From assembly GCF_000702505.1 (NCBI RefSeq), contig NZ_JNIM01000001.1, positions 868,001 to 932,000 on the forward strand: 64,000 nucleotides of DNA, in the 5' to 3' direction. The DNA comes from Thermogemmatispora carboxidivorans. GTDB lineage: Bacteria; Chloroflexota; Ktedonobacteria; Ktedonobacterales; Ktedonobacteraceae. The notes below the pieces were generated by a model that was given only the letters and a program-made list of their open reading frames with translations, searched no databases and had not been told where the DNA came from. A program made the translations under genes and the position numbers. Shown here piece after piece: positions 1 through 7,951 of the stretch (position 1 is its first letter; the number at the start of each line of letters is the position of its first letter).

Positions 1-15
1 ATCGTCAGGATCGCC

Positions 16-492
16 TTAGAGGGCGATGACGGCCTGGCGGAGATAGCCAGCGCGCGTAGCCTGTCCAGGAAAGGCTCGTCGCTGGGCCAGGGTGCCGAAG
101 AGGCGGAGGCGAATAGCGGTCCATTCCCAGCGCAGGGCCTCATAGACTGTAAAGCTGTGGGGACTATTGTGGGCGAAGAAGGTGGCCAGCTCGCGTGCTT
201 GCGAGAGATAGGAACTGAGGATCAGAGCCTCCAGGCTTTTGACGACGAAGCCGGCGCGGGCCCAATGCCAGCTTCCGTCAGAGCGCATCTCGCGGGGCTG
301 ATACCAGACGTCGAAGGTCAGACGTAGCAGATCGGTGGCTGCGCGCGGCGTTGAGAGCAGGGCAAGCTCTAGCTGGACTTGCTTGATATCGCCGTCGTGA
401 AGCCAGGTCCCGTGGAGCTTGCGCGCTGCCTCGAGGGCTGTCTCCAGGGCTGGAACGTCGTGGCGCAGGCGCGCATAGTCGCCCCAGAGCAT
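16..492 (-). CDS. hypothetical protein, helical, 158 aa
   Basis: I do not recognise this protein. It is a complete frame of 158 residues beginning at ATG (490-492 on the reverse strand) and ending in TAA. It is rich in Leu, Ala, Arg and Trp and looks mostly alpha-helical, with no obvious signal peptide, membrane segment or catalytic motif. A short heptad-like start (YARLRHDVPALETALEAARK) could be a helical hairpin, as in TPR-like or transcription-factor-associated folds, but this is only an impression. It is read away from the TatA-like gene; a weak extended -10 (TGATACCAT) lies about 50 bases upstream. It might be the C-terminal part of a larger family, or a lineage-specific protein. Confidence 0.5.
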   Translation of the reverse strand: MLWGDYARLRHDVPALETALEAARKLHGTWLHDGDIKQVQLELALLSTPRAATDLLRLTFDVWYQPREMRSDGSWHWARAGFVVKSLEALILSSYLSQARELATFFAHNSPHSFTVYEALRWEWTAIRLRLFGTLAQRRAFPGQATRAGYLRQAVIAL

Positions 493-542
493 GGCACCGA
501 ACTATTGCTGAGTGCCCATGCTCTCGCGCGAAGCGAACAGCC

Positions 543-553
543 TATGGTATCAT
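543..553. promoter_or_regulatory. divergent extended -10 candidates
   Basis: Between two divergent genes the sequence TATGGTATCAT reads as TGG-TATCAT on the plus strand (545-553, toward the TatA-like gene) and as TGA-TACCAT on the minus strand (552-544, toward the hypothetical gene). Both fit the TGn-TAnnAT extended -10 form that recurs in this window; no good -35 is visible for either. Confidence 0.35.
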
Positions 554-641
554 ACTCTTGAGAAGAACCAGCGAGTAGGGATGCGACTACTGGCCTCCCA
601 GTTTGGAAAGCGAGAGAGAGCCAAGACGAAAGGTGGCCCCT

Positions 642-980
642 ATGGGCTTTCATCCGATTGACCTGCTCATCATTCTCCTCTTTGGGTTGGCACTCTTCGG
701 GCCGCGGGCGCTCCAGTCGGTGGCGCGCAACCTGGGCCGAGGAGTTGGTCAAGCCAGGGTAGTGAAAGATAAGATCAAAGAAGAGCTGCAGGTTGAGGAG
801 CTGGCGCAGATCTCCGGGAATATCCCTCGCCTGCCGCTCAATACGCGTGAGGCGGCCAGCCTCCTGCTCAAGGAGCAGAAGGAGCAGCGTGCAGGCCAGA
901 GCCAGGAGGCGGCGCTGACCCCTGCCCATGCGGAGCAGGCGAACAAAGGCGCAGTCCGTGACAGCGCTGCCGGTGTCTGA
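642..980 (+). CDS. TatA/TatB-like twin-arginine translocase subunit
   Basis: A small single-span protein of the MttA/Hcf106 family. Residues about 5-20 form a short hydrophobic helix (HPIDLLIILLFGLALFGP) ending in the characteristic FGP hinge, followed by an amphipathic basic helix (RALQSVARNLGRGVGQA) and a charged Gln/Glu-rich tail, the usual TatA/B order. TatA oligomers form the pore for folded proteins with twin-arginine signals, while TatB is part of the TatBC receptor; sequence alone does not settle which this is. A TTG at 603 would add 13 polar residues, but the ATG at 642, preceded by AAGGTGG, puts the membrane helix at the N-terminus as expected. No tatC is in the window. 112 residues, within the family range. 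Confidence 0.8.
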   Translation: MGFHPIDLLIILLFGLALFGPRALQSVARNLGRGVGQARVVKDKIKEELQVEELAQISGNIPRLPLNTREAASLLLKEQKEQRAGQSQEAALTPAHAEQANKGAVRDSAAGV

Positions 981-1297
981 GCGGCACTTCCGCAGGTGAA
1001 GCCTGCATCCCTGGCGATCCTTGTCGCCACGAGTCAGCCTCACCCACTTCTAGACTGTTAGCATTCTTCATTCCCGTCTGCGACGGCAAAGCCGCCGTAG
1101 TTATCCCTCTATTGCGTTACGCCATCGCCCCTCTCTTTTTGCGTCTCACCCTCACCGGCTGAACGTGGACAGGGCTGGTGATCGGTGATCGGCAAGCGAG
1201 CATAAGTAAGCAAGAACAGTCCGCAGCCTCGCCCCGTCTCAGGGCCTATCAGAGGCCCTCTCAAAGAGCCACTGGAGCAGAGAAAGAATCTGCCACC
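981..1297. other. intergenic with small hairpins and a REP-like palindrome
   Basis: No gene seen. Two short hairpins follow the TatA-like gene: GCAGG/CCTGC (992-1006) and TGGCGA/TCGCCA (1012-1029), neither followed by a T-run. At 1070-1098 ATTCCCG precedes CGGC-aaa-GCCG, resembling the palindromic element at 5094-5120. A 7-bp direct duplication (GTGATCG twice) lies near 1180. Confidence 0.4.
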
Positions 1298-1326
1298 TTG
1301 ACACTGATCCGATATATCGTTATACT
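1298..1326 (+). promoter_or_regulatory. sigma70-type promoter P1 of the MarR-ABC operon
   Basis: TTGACA at 1298-1303 and TATACT at 1321-1326 are separated by exactly 17 bases, a near-consensus housekeeping promoter. The palindrome CGATATATCG (1310-1319) fills most of the spacer, so a bound dimer would sit between the -35 and -10 boxes. Confidence 0.8.
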
Positions 1327-1346
1327 TTCAAGAAAACGATATATCG
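1310..1346. promoter_or_regulatory. tandem palindromic operators, CGATATATCG x2
   Basis: The fully self-complementary decamer CGATATATCG occurs twice, at 1310-1319 (inside the P1 spacer) and 1337-1346 (just past the -10, near the expected start site), 27 bp apart. The inner flanks extend the symmetry (cgatatatcgTT ... AAcgatatatcg). The arrangement is what is expected of an autoregulating MarR-family dimer encoded immediately downstream; that this MarR binds it is an inference. Confidence 0.65.
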
Positions 1347-1361
1347 AATTGAGAGATGGGC

Positions 1362-1390
1362 TTGACAGCGGTGAGAGATCGTGCTATTCT
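1362..1390 (+). promoter_or_regulatory. second promoter P2 of the MarR-ABC operon
   Basis: A second TTGACA (1362-1367), 17-bp spacer and TATTCT (1385-1390) lies downstream of P1 and of both palindromes. It would start transcription near 1397, about 95 bases before the MarR start codon. Confidence 0.6.
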
Positions 1391-1406
1391 TTGATCAAGT
1401 CAATAA

Positions 1407-1435
1407 TTGTTACTATCACTAATTGGTAGCAACAA
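1407..1435 (+). promoter_or_regulatory. inverted repeat in the MarR leader
   Basis: TTGTTACTA (1407-1415) and TAGCAACAA (1427-1435) are inverted with one mismatch around an 11-base spacer. It is downstream of P2 and could be a third operator or an mRNA hairpin. Confidence 0.4.
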
Positions 1436-1492
1436 CGAACTGAGTAGAGCAACGAGTTAGCAACGCAGGAAGAAAGGAAGCAAACAGGGGTC

Positions 1493-2017
1493 ATGGAAAG
1501 AGAGACCGATGGTGAAAGGCAGGTACAGGACCTGGAGGAGCAGGCGGAGCGCTTTGCGAGCTTGTTCAGCCAGATTCAGAGGGCGATGGGAGCGAGTTTC
1601 AAGCGGGCCCATCAGCATGGTGTGATCGTGAGTACGACCCAGTTCATGGTGTTGGGCTTGCTGCAGCGGGCACTGCAAGAAGGGGGGGAGCCGTACACCA
1701 TCGGTCTACTGGCCAGCCATCTGGACCTTGATCCCGCGACGGTGGTGCGGGCGGTTGACAGCCTGGAACGACGGGGGCTGGTGATGAGGAGGCGTGATCA
1801 GCAAGACCGTCGTCAGGTTTTTGTCGAGTTCACCGACTCTGGGAGAGAATTGCGCCAACACATGGCGCATCAGATGAAAGAGCAGCTCAAGGCAGTCTTC
1901 AGCCTGATGAGCGAAGAGGGGCGGTGTGCACTTCTTCGCGGGCTAGAAGAACTGGCCACTGTGATAGCTGAGAGAGCTGAGAGAGAAGGAGAGTTACATG
2001 GCAGACATGGCTGCTGA
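1493..2017 (+). CDS. MarR-family transcriptional regulator
   Basis: A 174-residue winged-helix regulator. After an N-terminal dimerisation helix the central part shows the MarR pattern: a helix ending in TQFMVLGLLQRA, a recognition region (IGLLASHLDLDPATVVRAVDSLERRGLV) and a beta-wing with the hallmark DRR (RRDQQDRRQVFVEFT), then a C-terminal helix pair. MarR dimers usually repress a nearby efflux operon and are released by a small ligand. The start ATG has AGGGG just upstream. Its last 20 bases overlap the ABC ATPase gene, so the two are translationally linked. Two promoters and two copies of a perfect palindrome lie upstream, consistent with autoregulation. The ligand cannot be told from sequence. 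Confidence 0.9.
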   Translation: MERETDGERQVQDLEEQAERFASLFSQIQRAMGASFKRAHQHGVIVSTTQFMVLGLLQRALQEGGEPYTIGLLASHLDLDPATVVRAVDSLERRGLVMRRRDQQDRRQVFVEFTDSGRELRQHMAHQMKEQLKAVFSLMSEEGRCALLRGLEELATVIAERAEREGELHGRHGC

Positions 2018-3095
2018 AGAGCAGACACTGCAAGGAGAACAGCTAAACGGACGGATTCAGTCGCCGGCGGATCTGCGGATGGCGGTCGCGAGCGAGGGAG
2101 TGCGGCCCACGGGGGCGCCCATCATCGAAGTCGAGGGCCTGACCCGCCACTATGGCAAGCTAGAGGCGGTTAAAGGCATCTCGTTCGAAGTCTACCCTGG
2201 GGAGATCTTCGGCTTCCTCGGTCCCAATGGTGCCGGCAAATCGACCACCATCAACATGCTCTGTACCCTGCTGCACCCCACTGCTGGGCGGGCGCGCATC
2301 GCCGGCTACGACCTTGTGACGCAGCGCAACAAGGTGCGCGAATCGATCGGCCTCATCTTCCAGGACCCGAGCCTTGACGATCGCCTGACCGCAGACGAAA
2401 ACCTGCGCTTCCATGCCACCGTCTATGGTTTGCCGGCGGCGGTGAGCAAGCAGCGTCGCGAGGAGCTCCTCAAGATGGTCGATCTCTACGACCGGCGCGA
2501 TCAGTTGGTGCGTACCTTCTCGGGAGGCATGAAGCGCCGCCTGGAGATCGCTCGTGGCCTCTTGCACTATCCGCGCGTCCTTTTCCTTGACGAGCCAACC
2601 ATCGGCCTTGATCCACAGACGCGCCTGCATCTCTGGTCATATATTCTGAATCTGCGCCAGCAGAAGCAGATTACGATGTTTTTGACCACGCACTATATGG
2701 ATGAAGCTGAATATTGTGATCGAATTGCCATTATAGATCATGGCAAGATCGTGGCGCTGGACACGCCGAGTCGGCTCAAGGACATGGTAGGAGGCGATGT
2801 CATTCGTCTCAAGACCAGCGATAACGCTGTGGCAGCGCAGCAGATCAAGGAGCATTTTGGGGTGGAGCCGCGGGAGAACAAAGGGGAGCTGGTCTTTGAG
2901 ATTGCGGGCGGCGAAGAGCTGGTTCCGCGCATCGTTGAAACGGTGACGGCGCGCATTGCCTCGATCAGCGTGCGGCGCCCGACGCTGGACGATGTCTTCA
3001 TCAAGCTGACGGGACGTGAGATCCGTGAGGAAGAGGCTGATGCCAGGGAGCAGATGCGTGGCTTCATGCGTTCGCGTCAGTGGGGAAGGAGATAA
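1998..3095 (+). CDS. ABC transporter ATP-binding protein, DrrA-like
   Basis: The ATPase subunit of an ABC-2 type exporter, 365 residues. Walker A GPNGAGKST is at about 75-83, the signature FSGGMKRRLEIARG around 174-187, and Walker B VLFLDEPTIGLD around 194-205, followed by the D-loop and a switch His in LTTHYMDEAEYCDRI. A C-terminal extension of about 90 residues matches the DUF4162-type tail found in the DrrA (daunorubicin resistance) subfamily. The N-terminus carries about 40 extra polar residues before the first strand (PIIEVEGLTRHYG). It overlaps the marR gene upstream and is followed after five bases by its permease. Likely substrate is a drug or other hydrophobic compound; the actual substrate is unknown. 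Confidence 0.92.
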   Translation: MADMAAEEQTLQGEQLNGRIQSPADLRMAVASEGVRPTGAPIIEVEGLTRHYGKLEAVKGISFEVYPGEIFGFLGPNGAGKSTTINMLCTLLHPTAGRARIAGYDLVTQRNKVRESIGLIFQDPSLDDRLTADENLRFHATVYGLPAAVSKQRREELLKMVDLYDRRDQLVRTFSGGMKRRLEIARGLLHYPRVLFLDEPTIGLDPQTRLHLWSYILNLRQQKQITMFLTTHYMDEAEYCDRIAIIDHGKIVALDTPSRLKDMVGGDVIRLKTSDNAVAAQQIKEHFGVEPRENKGELVFEIAGGEELVPRIVETVTARIASISVRRPTLDDVFIKLTGREIREEEADAREQMRGFMRSRQWGRR

Positions 3096-3100
3096 AGATC

Positions 3101-4009
3101 ATGGCGACAACTGTAGCGACGCCGCAACCGGCGCAGATTGAGCAGACCCTGACGCCGATCAACGGGGCGTTTCGGCGCAACCTCAATACGATTGTGATCA
3201 TCTGGTACCGCGAGGTTTTGCGCTTTGTGCGCGACTGGATACGGATCATCACCTCGCTGGCCCAGCCGTTGATGTTTCTCTTCATCTTTGGTTCTGGCCT
3301 CTCCAGCAGTCTGAATGTGGTTGGCAGTCAGGCCAATCTGCCACCGGGGACGCCGACCCTGGATTTCCGAACCTTTCTCTTCCCGGGCGTCTTGAGCATG
3401 ACCGTGCTCTTTACCTCGATCTTCTCGGCGATTTCAATCGTCTGGGACCGCGAGTTTGGTTTTCTACGGGAGATGTTAGTGGCGCCAATCTCGCGTACGT
3501 CGCTGGTGCTGGGGAAGGCTTTGGGTGGCAGCACGATCGCCATGTTGCAGGGGACGATCATGCTGATCTTTGCGCCGCTGGTGGGGGTCAATCTGAGCGT
3601 CGGCCTGGTGGTCAAGCTGATGCTGGAGATGCTGCTGTTGGCCTTCTCTTTGACGTCGCTGGGCATTGTCATTGCCTCGCGCATGAAGTCGATGGAAGGC
3701 TTCCAGATGATCATGCAGTTCTTCCTGATGCCGATGTTCTTCCTGAGTGGGGCGCTCTTCCCCCTGCGCAATCTGCCCGACTGGCTGGCCTTCCTGACGA
3801 AGATTAATCCGGTGACGTATGGGGTGGACCCGCTGCGGCAGGCGGTACTGCGGGCGCTCAATCTGCCCCAGTTTGTGCTGGATGGCCTGGGCCTGGGTGT
3901 GAAGGTCTTCGATACGACGCTCTCGACGCCGGTGGAGCTGGCGATTGTGGCAGCGTTGGGGCTGATCTTTATCATCTGGGGCGCAGTGGCCTTCAATAAG
4001 CAGGATTAG
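3101..4009 (+). CDS. ABC-2 type transporter permease, DrrB-like
   Basis: An integral membrane partner of the preceding ATPase, 302 residues. It has the ABC-2 permease layout: a cytoplasmic N-terminus, a first span near SLAQPLMFLFIFGSGLSSS, then five further hydrophobic segments, with the characteristic FLSGALFPLRNLPDWL-type motif before the last part and a final span ending near residue 298. A GTG at 3080 is in frame, but the ATG at 3101 has a strong GGAAGGAG nine bases upstream and avoids overlap with the ATPase stop (3093-3095), so I prefer it. Third gene of the marR-drrA-drrB operon; a bidirectional hairpin follows at 4080-4115. Confidence 0.9.
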   Translation: MATTVATPQPAQIEQTLTPINGAFRRNLNTIVIIWYREVLRFVRDWIRIITSLAQPLMFLFIFGSGLSSSLNVVGSQANLPPGTPTLDFRTFLFPGVLSMTVLFTSIFSAISIVWDREFGFLREMLVAPISRTSLVLGKALGGSTIAMLQGTIMLIFAPLVGVNLSVGLVVKLMLEMLLLAFSLTSLGIVIASRMKSMEGFQMIMQFFLMPMFFLSGALFPLRNLPDWLAFLTKINPVTYGVDPLRQAVLRALNLPQFVLDGLGLGVKVFDTTLSTPVELAIVAALGLIFIIWGAVAFNKQD

Positions 4010-4079
4010 AGACGAGAGCCGCCTGCCAGCCTGCCAGCCTGGCGCTCTGGACCGGGCAGGCAACTTTCTGGAAGAAGGG

Positions 4080-4115
4080 GCCGGTATCTTTTGCCTTTGA
4101 GGCGAGGATACCGGC
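4080..4115. terminator. bidirectional terminator hairpin between convergent genes
   Basis: GCCGGTATC (4080-4088) pairs perfectly with GATACCGGC (4107-4115), with a second inner TGCC/GGCG pairing. It lies between the end of the permease gene and the end of the adenine methylase gene on the other strand. T-tracts on either side are weak (TTGATTGATTATT on plus), so efficiency is uncertain. Confidence 0.6.
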
Positions 4116-4123
4116 TTGATTGA

Positions 4124-5038
4124 TTATTGGGGCCATAGCTCTGCTGCCTGGCTCAGTCCCTCTCGTCGCCGCCGACCCTGTTGCCGCTGCTGCGTTGCCC
4201 CCTTCCAAGCTGCTGCTTTGAGGGCGTCATAATTTACCCACAATACTTCTTGCCTGGGAGTCTTCTTCGAATGGCAGAGCTTTACTGGCGCCTCGACACA
4301 TTGCCAGTCTCGATAGAGATGGCTAAGGAGATCACAGTGATAGCCTGAGAGGGCGACCTTCCCTTTCACACTGTGCAGTACCTCTGCCAGGCGGCGATGA
4401 TCATCGTCGCTCATCTCATGCGCATAGGCATTGGCATCCCCACGAGCATCGTGGGGATAGGGCGGATCGCAGTAGAAAAGGGTCTCCTCGCTATCGTAGC
4501 GCTCGATGACATCGATCGCAGGGGCATGTTCAATTTGCACGCGCAGCAAGCGTTGGGCTATTTCGGCCAGTCCCTCAACGCTGCCCAGCCAGCGCGAAAC
4601 GGCCCCTGCCATCCCGGCGCGGCTGGTCAGGATGCAGTGCGCCCAGCGTCCGGCGCTGGCGGACTGCGCCAGCCGGGTACGAACTTGCCTGGCGCGAATG
4701 AAGAAACGCCGGGCCCGTTCCAGATCCGAGAGACCTTCCGGCGCTTCGCTACACGCGCGCTCGAACTCCTCGCGCGAGAAGGGCGTCAGGCCGATGGCTT
4801 CGATCAGGGCCTCTTTCTGCTCGCGCAAGACGCGGAAGAAATTGACAACCTCGCTGTCGAGGTCATTGTAGGTCTCCACTGGTGATGGCTCGCGGTTGAG
4901 CAAGACGGCAGCAGAGCCGCCAAAAGGTTCACAGTAGTGCGTGGTCTTGGGCAGCAGCGGTAAGAGCCAATTGAGGTGATTAAATTTCCCCCCATACCAG
5001 CCAAAGGCGATCAGTCTTCTTTTCCCATCGTGTTCCAT
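4124..5038 (-). CDS. DNA adenine methylase, Dam/D12 class
   Basis: An N6-adenine DNA methyltransferase of the D12 (Dam-like) class, 304 residues from the preferred ATG. The N-terminal FGWYGGKFN is the SAM-binding entry motif of this class, followed by motif I (EPFGGSAAVLLNR) and the catalytic DPPY at about 191-194. The frame is open further upstream to 5221, but the ATG at 5038, with GAGG nine bases before it, gives the usual family start. No restriction endonuclease or specificity subunit is adjacent, so it looks like an orphan methylase; target site unknown. It ends against a terminator hairpin shared with the DrrB gene. mutS and mutL are in the same window but 28 kb away, and MutL here carries an endonuclease motif, so strand discrimination by this enzyme is not implied. 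Confidence 0.88.
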   Translation of the reverse strand: MEHDGKRRLIAFGWYGGKFNHLNWLLPLLPKTTHYCEPFGGSAAVLLNREPSPVETYNDLDSEVVNFFRVLREQKEALIEAIGLTPFSREEFERACSEAPEGLSDLERARRFFIRARQVRTRLAQSASAGRWAHCILTSRAGMAGAVSRWLGSVEGLAEIAQRLLRVQIEHAPAIDVIERYDSEETLFYCDPPYPHDARGDANAYAHEMSDDDHRRLAEVLHSVKGKVALSGYHCDLLSHLYRDWQCVEAPVKLCHSKKTPRQEVLWVNYDALKAAAWKGATQQRQQGRRRREGLSQAAELWPQ

Positions 5039-5081
5039 GCCAGCAGCCTCAATGCACTTAGAATAGAAGAATACCTCTGAT

Positions 5082-5120
5082 CCGCCGCTTTGGATTCCCG
5101 CGCGGCTAAAACCGCGGCGG
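5082..5120. repeat. REP-like palindromic element
   Basis: CCGCCG (5082-5087) pairs with CGGCGG (5115-5120), and inside it CGCGG (5101-5105) pairs with CCGCG (5112-5116) around CTAAAA; the two pairings overlap by two bases and so compete. ATTCCCG at 5094-5100 precedes the inner hairpin, as it does a similar palindrome at 1070-1098. It sits in the leader of the methylase gene. Confidence 0.4.
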
Positions 5121-5314
5121 AGAATACTGTCAATGAGGCAGTATAGACCAGTTGCCTGACCTTTGCAAAAGTCTCTGCAGCGAGAGGCTTGTTCCTGGGC
5201 AGCTGCTGGCAAGCGATCCAACGGTGCCGGGTGAGACGCTGGCTATCGTTTTCTCACCTGGTGCGTGGGCCGGCCATAGAGCAGCTCCGCGGAGAACCAG
5301 CGCACGGAGAAGGA

Positions 5315-5356
5315 AGAGGACAGACAACAGATGATCCCAGCTGTTGTCTGTCCTCT
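5315..5356 (-). terminator. 16-bp perfect hairpin after the acylase gene
   Basis: AGAGGACAGACAACAG (5315-5330) and its exact complement (5341-5356) enclose a 10-base loop. It begins 54 bases after the acylase stop on the minus strand and is followed there by a pyrimidine-rich stretch (CTTCCTTCTCC), so it is probably the acylase terminator. Confidence 0.65.
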
Positions 5357-5409
5357 GCAGTGACAGTATCTCGGGCCTGATGAGCTGCCTTGTCTCCGCA
5401 GAGAGGAGG

Positions 5410-7857
5410 CTAGCGCGGCTGCAAGAGCAAGCGGCCCTCCATATTCTCCTCGATCGCCTGGCGCTCGAAAAGCATCGGATGATGCTCCGTGCGCAACCAG
5501 GGGCGCACGAAATCACCGTAGTGGCGGCTGCCGGGATGGCCCGACTGCCCGGGTGCATGGCCCGAAAGCGAAGCATTCAGATCGGCCAGGTTTACAATCT
5601 GGCGATACGAAGGCACGATCACCACCTGCTCTGGCTGGTTAGGCAGCACCGCGCCCATAAAGACCGTATCGATATCGCCGCCCGCTGGATAGGGGCCACG
5701 ATTGAACAGCTTATCGAGCGGTTTCACATTCCCCAGCGGATGCTGATAGGTCAGGCGGTGAATCGCTCCATACTGCCAGCGTGCCACATCTGGGCCCAAC
5801 TTCTCCAGCAGCTCAGCAATAGCTGCCGACCAGGCCGCCGAGATAGCCGCCTGCCACGAGTGTGGCCCATTGGGAATAGCCGACTCCGCAAACCAGGCGT
5901 CGTCACGCTCCTTCAGCAAGCGAATCAGCAGCGGCTTACTCCGACTGGCATAGCCGTTAAGAATCGCCAGCAAAGTCGAACCGACGCCCAGGTACTGATA
6001 GAGCAACTGCTCATCGTCGCCGATGACCGCCCCGAAGACAATGCGCTCCAGCTTCTGCAAGAACGTCTCATAAATCGCCGCTCCGGCGCTCTGAGGAGAG
6101 AGCACATAATCCCACTCCCGCAGCGTCTGCAGCGCCGTCTCCTCCAGAGCATTCGCCGGGCTGACCGTCTCGAGCACGTGAGGCACAATCTCGCGAGCCG
6201 GCAGCGCATACTGATCAGACTGGATGCGCGCCATATCCGCCAGCGACAGTCGTTCCTTACTCAGCAGCAGATCACGGATGCGCTGAGCGCGATACCCATT
6301 CAGCCACTCGTGAGTAATGTAGTAAGGATAGTCATCCTTCACCACGCGGTTATTGGCCGTCACAATCACGTGCTCAGGCGGATTAAAGAGGCGCGGCAGC
6401 TCCTCAAAGGGGATGAAGCCCGTCCACTCATATTCCCCCGTCCAACCCGGCGAAGGCAGCAGCGTCTGACGGTGGCTACGGACAGGAATCAGGCCCGCCA
6501 TAATGTAGCCGATATTGCCCTCGCGGTCAGCATAGACCACATTCTGCGGCGGCACATCCCAATCGCGCATCGCCTCCAGGAACTCCTCCCAGCAGGTTGC
6601 GCGATTCAGCTTCTCCACTGCGGCAATAATGCGGCACGACTCGAAACCGGTCCAGCGCAGAGCCAGCGGCACCTCTGAGGGAGTAGCGCCGTCTCCCTCG
6701 CTCGCGCGTCCCTGCCCTGTAGGCAGCGTTGTCAGAATGGGGCCATGACGTGTCACCACTACCTCTTCGACAACCGGCTCCTTCCGTCCCTTCACATGGA
6801 TCTCCTCGCGGATCACCTGAGCTTCCTCCCACTGGCCCCGGAACTCGTAGCGAGATGGATGCTGCGGATCAAACTTCTCGATGTAGAGATCCTGAACATC
6901 GGAAATCGCGTTCGTCAGGCCCCAGGCAATATGGCGATTGTGGCCGATGACGATGCCGGGCGTGCCCGGGAACGAAGCCCCGATCACATCGATATCGCCA
7001 GCCACCAGGTGGCACTCGAACCAGATCGAAGGAGCCCCCTGAGCCAGGTGCGGATCATTGCAGAGAATGGGAGCGCCCGTCACCGTCTTGCTGCCATCCA
7101 CCACCCAGTTATTGCTAGCCCCCAGCGGGCCGAAACCGCTCAGCAGCTTCACCTGCTCATATGGCTCCAGCAAGCCCGGATTGACGCCGCCGTACTCGGC
7201 CCCGGGCGGGATAATCAGCGGATGTGCAGGATCATAGCCGGCCTCCAGTTTAGCCGCTCGCTCTGCTCCGGCACGGGCCACAATACGGGCCCGAATCAGC
7301 TCACTCTCCCAGTTGCCACTCAGGTTCCAGCCCATCATCTTCGCCCAGAGCAGACTATCGGCAGGCTGCCAGGGGGCGGGCCGATAGCGCAAGAGCGTGA
7401 ACTCCACCGGGAGCGTGTGATTCTCGATACAGGCATTGACGCCGGCGGCATAGGCCTCCAAGATCCGGCGATGATGGGCCGAGAGATGGACCACATCGCT
7501 GGCAGCGGCGCGATGCAAGCCCAGGCGTCGACAGAAACGATCAAGGTCCAGCGTGACTTCTCCCACGATCTCCGAGAGCCGGCCTGAGCCCAGACGGCGA
7601 TTGAAGTCCATCTGCCAGAGGCGCTGCTGAGCATGGACGTAGCCCTGACCAAAGAAGAGATCATCTTCGTTGCGAGCATAGATATGGGGCACGCCATAGC
7701 GGTCAGTAATGACCTCGACCTCTTCGTGTAAACCAGGCAGGCGCCGGACACCCTTGGGCGAGGGAACAGGGCGACGCAAAAAGAAATAGTAGGCGCCGCC
7801 AACTGCGCCCGCCAGACCGGCAGCGGCCATCAGCGTCTTTTGCCACCAGGATGCCAT
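5410..7857 (-). CDS. penicillin acylase family (Ntn-hydrolase) protein
   Basis: A large N-terminal-nucleophile amidohydrolase, 815 residues, of the penicillin/acyl-homoserine-lactone/cephalosporin acylase superfamily. Residues 8-27 are a hydrophobic segment that could be a signal anchor. The alpha part contains the family motifs YGVPHIYARNEDDLFFGQGYVHAQQRLWQMD. The predicted autocatalytic cleavage site and nucleophile is Ser248 in GPLGASNNWVV, followed by the beta chain with DPHL and PGTPGIVIGHNRHIAWGLTN motifs. Family members are made as a precursor, cleaved to alpha and beta chains, usually outside the cytoplasm. AAGGAGG lies just before the ATG. Substrate could be an amide antibiotic, a quorum signal or an acyl-amino acid; sequence does not decide. 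Confidence 0.92.
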   Translation of the reverse strand: MASWWQKTLMAAAGLAGAVGGAYYFFLRRPVPSPKGVRRLPGLHEEVEVITDRYGVPHIYARNEDDLFFGQGYVHAQQRLWQMDFNRRLGSGRLSEIVGEVTLDLDRFCRRLGLHRAAASDVVHLSAHHRRILEAYAAGVNACIENHTLPVEFTLLRYRPAPWQPADSLLWAKMMGWNLSGNWESELIRARIVARAGAERAAKLEAGYDPAHPLIIPPGAEYGGVNPGLLEPYEQVKLLSGFGPLGASNNWVVDGSKTVTGAPILCNDPHLAQGAPSIWFECHLVAGDIDVIGASFPGTPGIVIGHNRHIAWGLTNAISDVQDLYIEKFDPQHPSRYEFRGQWEEAQVIREEIHVKGRKEPVVEEVVVTRHGPILTTLPTGQGRASEGDGATPSEVPLALRWTGFESCRIIAAVEKLNRATCWEEFLEAMRDWDVPPQNVVYADREGNIGYIMAGLIPVRSHRQTLLPSPGWTGEYEWTGFIPFEELPRLFNPPEHVIVTANNRVVKDDYPYYITHEWLNGYRAQRIRDLLLSKERLSLADMARIQSDQYALPAREIVPHVLETVSPANALEETALQTLREWDYVLSPQSAGAAIYETFLQKLERIVFGAVIGDDEQLLYQYLGVGSTLLAILNGYASRSKPLLIRLLKERDDAWFAESAIPNGPHSWQAAISAAWSAAIAELLEKLGPDVARWQYGAIHRLTYQHPLGNVKPLDKLFNRGPYPAGGDIDTVFMGAVLPNQPEQVVIVPSYRQIVNLADLNASLSGHAPGQSGHPGSRHYGDFVRPWLRTEHHPMLFERQAIEENMEGRLLLQPR

Positions 7858-7933
7858 GAGTCTCGCCTCCTTTGCGTACGTATGATCCGACTCGCTAAGC
7901 CAGCTTGCACAACCGCTGGCCTGCTCCTGGCTT

Positions 7934-7951
7934 GTCGCTTGCGCAAGCGAC
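7934..7951. promoter_or_regulatory. 18-bp perfect palindrome upstream of acylase
   Basis: GTCGCTTGCGCAAGCGAC is fully self-complementary and lies about 77 bases before the acylase start codon. It may be an operator or fold into an mRNA hairpin. Confidence 0.45.

Noticed and set aside
1178..1429. Open frame of 83 codons upstream of marR
   Set aside because: It runs through two promoters and two operators, has no ribosome site and looks non-coding in composition.
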